DNA of 64,000 nucleotides from Bilabrum cf. latius (taxonomy: Eukaryota; Bigyra: Bicosoecida; Bigyra; Bicosoecida): positions 620,001 through 684,000 of the forward strand of contig OZ237756.1 in assembly GCA_965178125.1 (NCBI GenBank), in the 5' to 3' direction. The translations under genes and the position numbers were made by a program. This document shows, piece after piece, positions 53,110 through 63,805 of the stretch (its first letter is position 1; every line of letters starts with the position of its first letter). The notes under the pieces are model-generated. The model was not told the origin of the DNA. It saw only the letters and a list, made by a program, of their open reading frames with translations, and made no database searches.

Positions 53110-54999
53110 TTAAGATGTGCTTAAAAGGGCCTCGAGATCGTCTGTTTTCATTGCCGCACCTCCACGCATCGTAAGTTTTCCGCCAAGTTTATTCAATTCT
53201 CCTCCACTATTTCCATATCCATAATGTGCCGCCGCTTTGCCAATAGCGCTATTGTCTCCTGTTAGACTTTTGAGTGGTCCTATATTCCTAATGGTTTTCG
53301 CTAGGTTTTTAGCCTAATCACTTTTTGCCCAATCTTTAACCTGATTCCATCCGTGTTTAAAGGCTCGTCCAATCTTAGACCAGAAACGACCTTTTCCACC
53401 CATAACATTAGCATAATTATCTAAATCCTCAAATACAGGCTAGAAACCTTTAGAACCACTTTCAGCATCACCACGTTTAGCAAGTTCAGAAAGCACTTTA
53501 GAAGGCTCAATAAGGGCGCCAGCCTCAGTATAGACACCGTTATCATTCACAAGAACATTATCATAAAACATCCATACTTTTACCTCGTATTTATCCTCAT
53601 ACGCACCATCCGCATATTTATTATAAGGGTTGAAGCACTAAAGATTAACTTTAAGATTAAATCCAGTATTTACATTAGATTGAACACCAGCAAGTGTAGC
53701 AACATCTGAAGGTTTTAAAATCATATAGCAACCAGTACCGCGGTTTCCATCACTTCCATCAATTGATGAACCATAAAAGGATGAAGGAGGAAGAGCATAT
53801 CCGTTCTTTCTACTAATTCTATATAATTCGTGTGGATTATCTACAGCCCCTAATTCCTCAGCGCTTCCATTGAGTGAGAAACCTATTCTTCTAATTGGTA
53901 AAGTTCTATTAGCCCAGTTAGGGTTATCATCACAACCAACAAGGCGGGCACATACCATAATAGCACTAGGGATACCATTCTCACGGGATAATTGATAATC
54001 AAAAGAAGTTAAAGAATTTTCAGTTGCGGATTTAGGTACAGGGACAGGCGCCTAAGACTAAAATTTAATTGTAGGCATATTATACATACAACGAGTCGGG
54101 GGGGCGTATCCACTCTAAAATTCAACTTCATCAACAAGAAGGGTCGTATTTGTTTCTCCTATAATTGACTAACCCGTTATTTTATTAATATCTCCGTTAT
54201 CTTTTGTAAAACTAGCCTTACACAGTCTTTGAATAGCATTTACGTGATAATCTAAATCAACTTGAAGGCTTCTTACACCGGTAAAATATTTAGCATTTAC
54301 ATCAACATCTGCTCCTTTTAGTGGTATAGCTTCTTGAAAATCAATAGTCCAATCAATTTGGTCTCTATTACCCGCAACGAAATCAGCATTTACAGTCGTA
54401 AAAGCATTCCCATATGCTCCACGATAACTAAAGCTATCACCGGCACTATATCCAACATCCTAACCCCAAGCTAAAGGATTTTTAAGGGTATCACTTACTT
54501 CACGATAATCACCAACAGTGTCAGGGCGTCCAACGGGTGAGATTGTGGATAAGGTTTCTTCACTGTTCATAACTTCAGTAGGTTCAGCCCATTCATAAAC
54601 TTTTACTGTAAAAGGCTATCCATTAATTGTTAAAACACCACCTTGAAGCATTTTAAAGGTAGGTAATGAATTAGTTCCAAACCTAGATTTAAGATAAGAT
54701 TGAGCGGTAATAGCATCACCTCCCGCAGTTTGAGCTGGTACTGCTTGCTCTAGTTGTAGCCTAACTGTCATACGATGACGAAGACGAATAAACCTTGATA
54801 CGGTTTTACTAGTAGGATTAACGGGGAAAGAAAGGGGAAGAAGAGAATTAGATTGATTAGATGATGGTCTAATTTCTCGGCGGGTATATTTTTGAACACC
54901 TAGTTCTGTTCCTAAACTAGCATCTTCAGGGGTTATCATTTGAAGGCTTTTAGGAGCCTTAATGCTTACTGGTAAATTCTGAACCATTTGTTGAGCCAT
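53110..54999 (-). CDS. major capsid protein (double jelly-roll candidate), element B
   Basis: 629 aa to TAA, with about twelve UAG-Gln codons. N-terminal LPVSIKAPKSLQMITPEDAS and RFIRLRHRMTVRLQLE, internal DVDLDYH-type beta strands and a FTKDNGDINKITG segment; long, beta-rich and next to a penton gene. The last 120 residues change to basic helical sequence (SKIGRAFKHGWNQVKDWAKS) and a Gly/Ser-rich end, like the element A protein. Length agrees with Polinton-like-virus capsid proteins. The assignment is by size, pattern and context. Confidence 0.72.
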
Positions 55000-55070
55000 T
55001 TTTTTATATATACACTATAGATATAAATTTTTTAATATCTAAACATATTTTATAATCTTCTATAATTTAT

Positions 55071-56024
55071 TTAAAAATCTAAACTTAAATTATCGGTTTG
55101 TTTTTTAAATACTTGTTTAATGTGAGCTTCACCCCCGTTAAAATTCATTACGGGATACTTTTCATTTTGTTTATCAACCCAGTAGAACGCCATTGACACG
55201 CTCTTAAAGCTTCTATCCTTCATCATTGAATACCAGCGGTAAGGATTAGAAACATATAATATATTTTCTATTGGTGAGCTGTCATTAGGATTATACGGGT
55301 AGCTGGTTAATATAGGGGATTTATTGACGGCTATAGAGCCACCAGTAGATGATTTAGTGGTCACCAATTCTTTATTAACTGGAATATCACTTTCTACGAT
55401 AATAGATTTAACAGGGCACCAAGAATTTAAATTCGTCTATCTAGCCATAAAAACATAATCACCACTAGCAGGGGAATTATTATATGAAAGTTTAGCAAAT
55501 AAATCACTCGGTGTGGTTGTTATTCCTTCATATTCAAATTTATCAAATAAAGCAAAAGCTTCAAAATTAACAAATAAATAATAATTATCTCTAAAATCTT
55601 CAGTTGTTGATAAACTCCATTTATTATTTTCAAATTTAAAGACTGGTTTATCACCACTTGGAAGGCTTACCAAATCACAAATTCGGCTTAACTCTTCATT
55701 AAATTCATTTACAATATCCTAATATGAATAATAAAATTTAGCTTTTTTACCTAGAACTATATAATCGCCTGCTCTGGCTCCTGATGTTTTATTCTCAAGA
55801 GTAAATTTTAAATAGGTTTTACCGCTGTCATCCTAATATTCAGGTTTAAACACCGGTAGCATAAATTTATTTAAATCCATCTCTTCAACAGCCGTTAAAT
55901 AATTTTCACTTTGTTTTAATATTAAGCCTTCACGGGTTTCATTCACTACCGCCTATCTCGTCTAATTGTGGGGGACAGATGAACTAACTAAATTCAATCT
56001 TACAAATTCATCGCTATAACTCAT
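55071..56024 (-). CDS. penton (minor capsid) protein, element B
   Basis: 317 aa to TAA, UAGs at PHN-Q-TR-Q-AVV, PEY-Q-DDS, YSY-Q-DIV and FMAR-Q-TNL. The segment LNSWCPVKSIIVESDIPV is the penton hallmark block (compare FQIFRGIVFTSSSLPV in A). The C-terminal SVSMAFYWVDKQNEKYPVMN matches the QFNLYWKDNYSNLRPLYL end of the A protein. Directly upstream of the capsid gene. Confidence 0.78.
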
Positions 56025-56158
56025 TTTATTTATATATTAAAGCTATACAAATAAATATTTATTAATAAACCTTATCTAATATTTCATCTTGATTTTTACC
56101 CTTCACTTTTACCAATATATTTAAAAGTTTGATTGAATTTAGATGGATGAAAAATTGC

Positions 56159-56305
56159 CCTTCTAAAACGATGGAACTTTTCTAAATAAAAGGGCTTATA
56201 TCTTCATTTCACCTTCACAAGAGGCCCTACATCCACGTTTTGCTAGAAAACACTATAATATATACGCAATTTGTGGATATAGCCATCGTATGGATTTTAT
56301 TTTAG
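56159..56305 (-). repeat. conserved intergenic module, copy M4 (inverted)
   Basis: Reverse orientation: CACCTTCACAAGAGGCCC, TACATCCACGTTTTGCTAGA, ATACGCAATTTGTGGATATA, GCCATCGTATGGATTTTA. The ATCCACGTTTTGC / GCAATTTGTGGAT arms are clearest here. Lies between the protease 3' end and the penton 5' end. Confidence 0.85.
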
Positions 56306-56360
56306 AGATAATCATATTTTATTATTTTATTCTAGCCCTTTTATTAGATGGTCGGAGTAT

Positions 56361-56936
56361 TCAATGTAGAAGCAACGCCACTAACTAATCAGGACTAAGA
56401 GCCATAATTTTGGATATTCTAAACATTTCATTTACAAACTAATCATTTGATAAGAAAGAAAAAGCGTTTCTTAATAGAGCCCATCTTCCACACGTAGCGC
56501 TGTTGTTAGCATAACTCTAAATCGGTTTATGATTATAATCAATTTTCCAACCTTCCATTTTCTAATCAATTAAATACTTTACCAGCGTATTTTCTTCTCC
56601 TTCTCCTTGATACAATTGGTCTCTATTAATAAATGGTTTCTATTGGTCGGGTTTTTCTCCATAGCTATCAAAGAAGTATATTATTTTGCTTGATGGTTTT
56701 CTGGTCAATGAAATGAAATGACCGTATGTGCTATTTAGTCCCGTCTTTTTATTAGGATAATAAATAATTACGCCGTCATAACCATCAAAAATATGTTCAA
56801 TAGATGAGGTCTATTTAATAATATCATCGTAAATAACTATTCTAGGTTTGTAATTCAAATGTGCTACACCTAATTTTTGAATTTCTAAAGGAGATAACGG
56901 TGTTTGGACTAGTCTATTTAAGTCGTTTATGTTCAT
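56361..56936 (-). CDS. maturation cysteine protease, adenain/Ulp1 (C48/C5-like), element B
   Basis: 191 aa to TGA. Catalytic set in order: His in STYGHFISLTR (near 73), Asp in IIYFFDSYG (near 88) and Cys in NNSATCGRW (near 143). The oxyanion-hole Gln usually lies six to nine residues before the Cys; here that position is a UAG (KPI-Q-SYANN, 56517-56519), so the enzyme is complete only if UAG is Gln. A second UAG (EKPD-Q-KPF) follows the Asp block. This family cleaves capsid precursors in virophages and Polintons. Same strand and order as ATPase-protease-penton-capsid morphogenesis genes. Confidence 0.85.
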
Positions 56937-56944
56937 TTATATAT

Positions 56945-58015
56945 TCAATAGAGAAATATTTTTTTTGTGCTAACTACATAATTATTATCAACATTAATAG
57001 CAACATAACCAAAGAGAGGGAGAGAATGAAGGGTTTTTTTAATTCGTTTTCTAGTAGGAGCGTCAAAACTTAAGACTGTTTCTAAAATATATTTTAAACT
57101 TTTAGCTGTAATTGTTTTATAAATGATATGGGTTGTAATTTCGTTCATAATGGTTCGTGTCTTCATACCGTCGCTTATTTTGTGGGTGATGTCTAAAACG
57201 CTACTTGCTGTGTGCCTTCCTGTAGTTGCTAGGATTTCCAATAAAAAATAAGCCTTTGCTTTCTGGTTCCTTTTTTTAAAGCCTTCGTAATCATCCAGAA
57301 TAAATAAATTAGGTTCAGCGGTCAATTTTTTAAAAAACTCAACATTTAATTTAAAACCTTTTTCTATTAAATCTTTCTCAGGTTTCAAATCCTCTATCTT
57401 TCTTTCAGCTTCAATAACAACATCTAAAGGTTTAGATTTCATCAAAGAAGATTTTTTATATTTAAATTCTAATTTCATTTTTTTATAATAAGCCATTTTT
57501 TCCTTATATAAAGTGTTTTCATTCTCTTTAACCAAATCATCTATATCAATGAAGGTCGCGCCTTCTCTTTTATATTTAGGGTCTTGAATTGGTGATATAA
57601 CATACATATTTTTATATTTTAATCCTCTATACATCCTTATATAATGTAAAGCTAAATGACTTTTCCCGCTTCCACTCTTACCAAATAATCGCACATATTC
57701 ACGCCCCTATGGAAAGAGCATAGGAAAAGGTAAATATTGACTATTATCTTTAATCGCAAATTCCTAAACTGACCGTATATATTCATCTTGTAATAGTTTA
57801 TGTAATTGTTCCCTTTTCTTGTCCTTATCAACGTTATATCTTACTCGGCTTTCTCCGTAATAAGATTTTAAAACATCATCTGTTATCTCTTCCGCTTTGA
57901 CGTGTTGAATATCTTTAGCGTTCGGGTCGTAATAAATAAACCGGTTCTATTGTGTTTTTTTATATTTTTGAATAGCTACAATATGGCTATTTTCCGTATA
58001 TTGTAAAGATAGCAT
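56945..58015 (-). CDS. genome packaging ATPase (A32/FtsK-HerA type), element B
   Basis: 356 aa to TGA. Walker A LFGKSGSGKSHLALHYI near residue 108 and Walker B NLFILDDYEGF near 238. Sensor-like LLEILATTGRHTASSVLDIT and a TTHIIYKTI segment follow. UAGs are confined to the N-terminal 105 residues (KKT-Q-NRF, SV-Q-EFA, LFP-Q-GRE). This is the ATPase that pumps DNA into capsids in this virus group. The gap to the protease is 8 bp. Confidence 0.87.
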
Positions 58016-58107
58016 TATATATAATAATAAAATAAAATAAACCATTTATTCACACGGGTTTAAAATATTAAGTTGGTTCCTTCTTCTATCCTTCCTCACA
58101 AAAAAAG

Positions 58108-58923
58108 TTATAGAGACATAATTATATTTTTAATTTCCGCCCGTGTTTTCCTATTTATGTATTGGTCAATCCACGATATTATCTTATTAATATTTGCTTT
58201 AGAATACTTTGAAAATTGTTTTATTATTTCCACATTTCCTAATGCTTTTCTCATTAGTCCTTTTAGGCTTTGAAATGATTTTGACTTCTCGCTTTGATGT
58301 CCTTTTATTCTTAGCATACTTTCTAATCGCATTCTTATGGAATATAAATATCCTAATGCTTCCCTATCAATTAAATCATTGACTCTTTTTTCATTCCTCT
58401 TCTCACCTCTTAATTTAAATAAATCCTTCAATCGTTTTAATACTTTAAAATTATTAGAACCAAAGTATTTATCTACATCTCTTATTAATCCATCTTTTAC
58501 CTCGTCCTAATCTATTTCATAATCACTTATATGATAAATTATGCTTATTTCATCTATAAATTTTCCATCAAAAGCCCAAAAATCAATTTTTAAGTATGGT
58601 TTATCTCCGCTAAATATCTATTTATAAATGGTTTTAACGGGTGTAGATATGAATGCTTTTATGGTCTTGTATTTTTTATTACCAGCTTTAACCTCAATAA
58701 AATTAACCTAACTTATAAAAACCTTTACAAATCTTATTAAACTATTTATAAATTCAGGCTCTACCCTCTAATATAAATCTATATCACTAGCAAACAAGGA
58801 ATAATAAGGAATAGCATACGAACCATTTAAAAATAAATTAGCCCCCTTCTTAAAATTCACCTCATCAAATATATCGTTCTCGTATTCATTAAAATAAGCT
58901 TGTGTCAATTCATTAATTTTCAT
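58108..58923 (-). CDS. nucleotidyltransferase-like protein, element B
   Basis: 271 aa to TAA, UAGs at DLY-Q-RVE, FIS-Q-VNF, IYK-Q-IFS and EID-Q-DEV. NLFLNGSYAIPYYSLFASDI followed by DLY is the GS...DxD signature of the polymerase-beta-type nucleotidyltransferase fold; a further Asp in KIDFWAFDG could be the third ligand. The rest is helical. It might be a poly(A)-polymerase-like or nucleotide-transfer enzyme. Upstream of the ATPase on the same strand. Confidence 0.55.
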
Positions 58924-58980
58924 TATATATTATAAGTATGGATAAATAACAAATTATATATACCCAATATATACAATAAT

Positions 58981-59370
58981 ATGAGCGTTAAATAGAGCAT
59001 AAATGATATGACAAATAAAAGCCTTCATCATCTTGGAATAAACAGAAATGATTATAAAAAAGAAATTGATAAAATGGTTGAAGATACCGCAAACCAAATA
59101 TTAAACGCAACCACAAAAGGAAAGACAAAAGGGGGAGCTGTAAACTTTCTTGGTGGATAGCCGAACGTTCTCGCTGGAGGTCCCAATTATCTCGCTGGAG
59201 GAAAAAAGAAGGGTTCAAAGAAAGCCCCTAAAGCTAAAAAGCCCCGTAGTGCTAAATAGTTAAAGAGGGATAAATTAATGAAATGGTGCCGTCAAAAGGG
59301 AATGACTATGAAAGCCAGCAATTCCTTTATAAAGAAACACGACCTTATGAATAAGGATATTTCATTTTAA
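58981..59370 (+). CDS. basic core-like protein, element B
   Basis: 129 aa to TAA, three UAGs (SVK-Q-SIN, LGG-Q-PNV, SAK-Q-LKR). GG-rich centre (FLGGQPNVLAGGPNYLAGG) followed by a Lys-rich block (KKKGSKKAPKAKKPR) and an ordered end (KWCRQKGMTMKASNSFIKK). The GG steps recall cleavage sites of adenain-type proteases and the rest recalls DNA-condensing core proteins. Not seen conventionally because of the UAGs. Confidence 0.5.
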
Positions 59371-59447
59371 AAGACAGCCTACCAATTGACATATTATCTC
59401 TTAAGTTTATAAATTATTAATTATATCATTAATAATATATATATACA

Positions 59448-61526
59448 ATGTCAAACAATACAATTAATGATTTACTGAAGGGTATTATGTAGAAACGGTC
59501 TAATCAACTTAGGATACAAAATGACCCACAAGTTAGATTAATGATATAGCAAGAAGAAGATGAAGCAGAAGCCAGAAGAAAAACCCTAAAAGATGATGCT
59601 TTCCTTCGTGCTAATTATGTTCCTATTGATGTTAGAATTGAAAGACAACAACAACAACAAGGAATTGAAAATATTATTAAAAATATTAAGACTATGAACG
59701 CTAAAAAAGAATTACCAATTTATCAAATAGAAAATTTACAATCATTTATAAATAGAAATCCAGATTTACCGGATAAATTAAAAAGATAGGTTGTAGATAC
59801 CATTAATAATATTAATGTAAGGTAGGTAGTAGGACCAGCAAGCGATAAGAAAAAGGTATTTGATGGAATTAAAAATATTAATATGAGATTATTTACAACC
59901 ACTAAAGCACAACGGGACGCAGTATTAGAACAATTACCAAGCGATATGAGAGGATTAAAAGCAGTTCAAATACGAAACGCTTTACGACAAGCTGGAATCA
60001 CGAAAACCCCCCAAGGATAGAATGTTTCACAATTAACAAAAGTTGATGACGCTGTTAATGCTTTATAGGATGTTTTAAATCCTCCTGAAGCCGTTCAACA
60101 ATAGCAAAGAGATGACCCGCAACCTGATAGACCTGAACCAGATAACCCGCAACCGCCACCAGAACCAAGACCAAAACCCCCTCCAACACCACAAGAAGCA
60201 TTAAGCCCAGAACTACAAGAACAAATTGAAGCACTTGAAAGAGTAGCAAACGCCAATCCTTCAAGTAGTAGAAAAGCACCAAAGAAAACCGAACTAGCAA
60301 AAATACTTAGAGAGTCAAATGTTAAAGGTGTAAAAGGACGGTCTAAAGTTGATTTTATAAAAAGTGCTTAGAAGAAATTATCAGAACTTAAACAAAAAGC
60401 ACAAGAACAAGAGGCATCACAATCATCAGGACAAGAAGAAGAAGGGGAGAACGCCAGTAGAAATTTATCAGGCTAGTTTTCAAAAGTATCACCCGCACCA
60501 GTTCCACCTAGTGGATTCTTACAAGCATCACCAGCACCACAAGGACAATCACCAGAACAAGAACAAGGACAATCACCAGAACAACAACAAAGCACATTTG
60601 GTTCTTTAGGACAATCGGTTATGGATGGTATCAGTTATTTAACAGGAAAAACAGGCTCACAACCACAAGCACCCCCCGCAGGTCAAGACAGAGGAAAAGG
60701 TGAAGCGATGGCAGTAGATGAAGATGGAGAACCTATTACAGATGAATTTGGAAGACAACTTACAGAAGTTCAATTCAGACAAAGACAAGCACAGGCAGAA
60801 CGAGATGAAGCACAAAGACAACAAGAAGAAAAAGAAAGACAAGCTAGAGAACGGAGGGGAGCCCCAGATGAAGTACCAAGAGATGGAGAAGCCGTAGAAC
60901 CAGCACAACAAGCACAACCAGCAGAACCAGCACAAGAACCAGCAGAACCACAAGAACCACAGAAAACAGATGAGGAAATAGCCAAATCAATAGGAAAATC
61001 AATAAATGCTAAAGGCAATAAAAATGAAATATTATCATAGTTAAAAGCAAGAGGAATAAATCCAACAGACGCCAGCCCAACAATTAACACTTTAAAATAT
61101 ATTGTACGAAGGCTTAAAGCCGGAGTCTTACAACCTAATTTATCAACTGATGCTGTTAGGTCCTTAGTAGCTAGAGCAAATACAGAAGGAAGAGCAACCA
61201 GAAGTGATAGAACATTAGCAAAATCAAGACTAAACGATACGGGATATGAATTAAGCGGGAAGCCTCAATGGACATATTCACCACCAGCTCAAGGTTTCGG
61301 AAATAAAGACCCTTATAATATGTTAATGAAAGCTATTAATTTAATTATTGATTAGAAAATAAAAACATAGAACAGGGGCGGTAGTTGTGGATGTGGCAAG
61401 CATAAAGGAGGACAAATTGAACAAGAATATTTTAATATAGCCGGTGGTAAAGGTAATCATAATGTGAAGGACAAGGTAAAACAAATCTTATATCAACACT
61501 TTGAAAAACTAAGATTATTAAAATAA
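59448..61526 (+). CDS. 692-aa Gln-rich protein, element B
   Basis: ATG 59448 to TAA 61524, with roughly fifteen UAG-Gln codons inside a protein already rich in CAA (ERQQQQQGIE). Alternating helical segments, Pro/Gln/Glu-rich linkers (QPAEPAQEPAEPQEPQ), two LexA/SAP-like short helices (ELAKILRESNVKGVKGRSKVD; EIAKSIGKSINAKGNKNEI) and a Gly/Cys end (GGSCGCGKHKGGQ). The SAP-like repeats could bind DNA. Probably structural. Its Gln richness makes it a sensitive record of CAA-to-UAG change. Confidence 0.65.
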
Positions 61527-61571
61527 TTAGTCTATAGGATAATAATATTTTGTTTTGTATAGATATATATA

Positions 61572-62189
61572 ATGGCAGAGTTAGTAGCAACAGCAAGCAC
61601 GGTTGGTGGGGTGTTGGTTCCTCTAGGATATGCGGGATGCTTCCTTTGGAACTTATGTTCCTCACTTGCGAATCGTAAAAAATTGTGTTTAGTCCTTCCA
61701 CGAAAAGGAGGTAAAAGTTCACTTAACAAAAGTTTAACGTCTATAGACCCGAATATTCTATTAGTTGATTTAGATGAAGTCCTTAAAGTTAATGCTGACA
61801 CCAAACAGGTTTTATACCTAAACGAAGCAGAACGAAGAGGGGACTTATCAACGGCTAAATTATTAAAATTTGAACTTATGAAAAAAAGTATTGAGTCTGT
61901 AAAGAAAAATTGGTTATAGAAAGCAGAACATAGAGCAGTCTTTTTAACAAGTGATTTTGAACTAGCACAAGAAATATTCAAAAAATCCAGCATATGCGTA
62001 GCTATACCCAGCGATAAACTGTATAGCAAAATCCATAAAGATTTAGATAATGAAGATAAGGATGTAGCAAGACATTCACGAGCTGAATTTTTGAAAAGTT
62101 TTAACCCTAATGAGTATAGCGTGTATAATACGTTTGAAGGGCTTTCATAGATGGTTATGTCAGTCTATAATATGACCTACAGAGTGTAA
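61572..62189 (+). CDS. membrane-anchored P-loop protein, element B copy
   Basis: 205 aa to TAA, the same length as the element A copy (34165-34782). Hydrophobic N-terminus ASTVGGVLVPLGYAGCFLWN, P-loop-like VLPRKGGKSSLNKSL, ILLVDLDEVL, then FLTSDFELAQEIFKKSSICV and the C-terminal EYSVYNTFEGLS-Q-MVMSVY. UAGs occur at NWL-Q-KAE and GLS-Q-MVM. No named family. Divergent from the integrase. Confidence 0.75.
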
Positions 62190-62225
62190 TTATTTGAATA
62201 TTATTAAAATATAAATTAATAATAT

Positions 62226-63383
62226 TTATTTAGTCTTATTATTAAAATTATCCTTTAGAGTTTTTGATATATTTTTAGCCGGCTCCGTTGTTATCTTCCA
62301 TTGAATTAAATATTCATCTTGTCCCTCTTGATTCTTTCTTCTCTTTATTATTTTACCTATATCATTCTAATATTTTCTTTTAGTAGCCTCATCAACATAT
62401 GAATCTTTCCATTTAACCCTGTATGTATTATTTTTATTCTTTCTTATCAATTTTTCAATTATAAATATATCTTGTGCTTTATTCTCGTATGGTTTAGATG
62501 CTAATAACAACTAATCTCTATTAAAGTATGTATAGGGTATGCCCTCAATTTTATATAATGGGGGGTTATCTGGTTTTATTATTACTCTTTCAATTTTATA
62601 AGGCTTTACGCTATATTTAATATCTCCCGCCCTAAATGCTCCGGTCTCCTTTATCCCTTCTATACTTCTAGGATAATCTAATCCTATTCTTACCATTTCA
62701 CCCTCATTTAATACATCACATACTTCACCCTAACATCTAGGCGGTATATATGGTAGATTCTCCCTTTTCTTATTCAACATTTCCTATCTTGTTTTATAAC
62801 GCTCGTTTAATATCTCCCTCAACTTTGGTATTAAATGTCTCCAGTTCGTAATAGTTGTCCCCGTTCTTATCTCCTATGAATTCAAATAATAAAATATAGC
62901 TCTCCCTATTTCCTCATTCAATCTCTCCACCAAAGCCATCTACGATTTACGCTTCACTCTTGAAAATATATGCTCTATCTTATTCTTCTTTAGATATTCT
63001 TTAAATAATTCATTATCAAATTCTCCCCCTTTATCTGTTCGTATCATTTTAGGTTTCATTAAATAATTTCTTTTATAGATTTTTTGAAAAGCTTTTATCA
63101 CATCCTCCGCCCCTCTATCCTTTAACTCTTCAAAATCTAACGCTAACCCGCTCGTATCTATCACAACTAATAAATATTTTGAATCGTTCTTGGTAGCGTA
63201 AGGGAGATACAATAAATCAGCCTATTGGATAAGCCCCTCTTTAGTAGGTTTATAATATTTAACATAATTCAATCCTTTCGGTTTCTTTATCGGCTTCATT
63301 AAATCGTTCGTGATAGACTTCGTATTAAATCCAAAACTTGACTCATTAATATCATTATCTTTTTTCTTTCCTCTCTTACTCAT
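62226..63383 (-). CDS. rve integrase with chromodomain-like C-terminus, element B
   Basis: 385 aa to TAA with eight or so UAGs. DDE core: GLI-Q-ADLLYLPYA (first Asp), MIRTDKGGEFDNELFKEYLK (second Asp) and MALVERLNEEIGRAIFYYL (Glu). KPDNPPLYKIEGI and two chromodomain-like strands (TYRVKWKDS, EYLIQWKI) follow. Equivalent to 27763-28818 in element A but clearly diverged. It faces the same way as the remaining genes to the right. Confidence 0.88.
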
Positions 63384-63423
63384 TATATATATTAATTGAT
63401 TTTAATATTTATAAATTAATTAT

Positions 63424-63795
63424 TCACGGATTAAATAATTTATTAATAGCTTCATTCGTTTTAATGTGCTCCTTGGTGTCTCTTATCTCCTAATGGATAT
63501 CAACCAACTTTAATTTTTCTTTCTTAGTGAGTCCGTTCATCCTTCCCTTCAATTCTTTTAAAGTTTTCATATAAGGGGCTATAGCTTCTGCTTTCTTTTT
63601 GCTCACCTCTTTATATTCCACATTAAGAGCGGTTAATTTACTATTCACTTTATTTTTTAATTCTGTCTCTTTTATTTTTAGTTGCTTTAACTTTTGTTCT
63701 AATTCACGATTGGTCTTCTTAAAGTCTTCTACAATATCAAGAAATTCATTCTTTAACTTTGAGCGGGTATTAATCACTTTTTGTAATTTATCCAT
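63424..63795 (-). CDS. coiled-coil protein, element B
   Basis: 123 aa to TGA with one UAG (VDIH-Q-EIRD). Nearly entirely heptad-like charged helix (RELEQKLKQLKIKETELKNK). No family recognised; 40 bp upstream of the integrase on the same strand. Confidence 0.55.
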
Positions 63796-63805
63796 TTATA
63801 TATAA

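Noticed and set aside
242-63795. Reading the element genes as degraded pseudogenes full of stop codons
   Set aside because: Only TAG interrupts them, never TAA or TGA, and frames resume without shift in conserved motifs; host genes show the same pattern.
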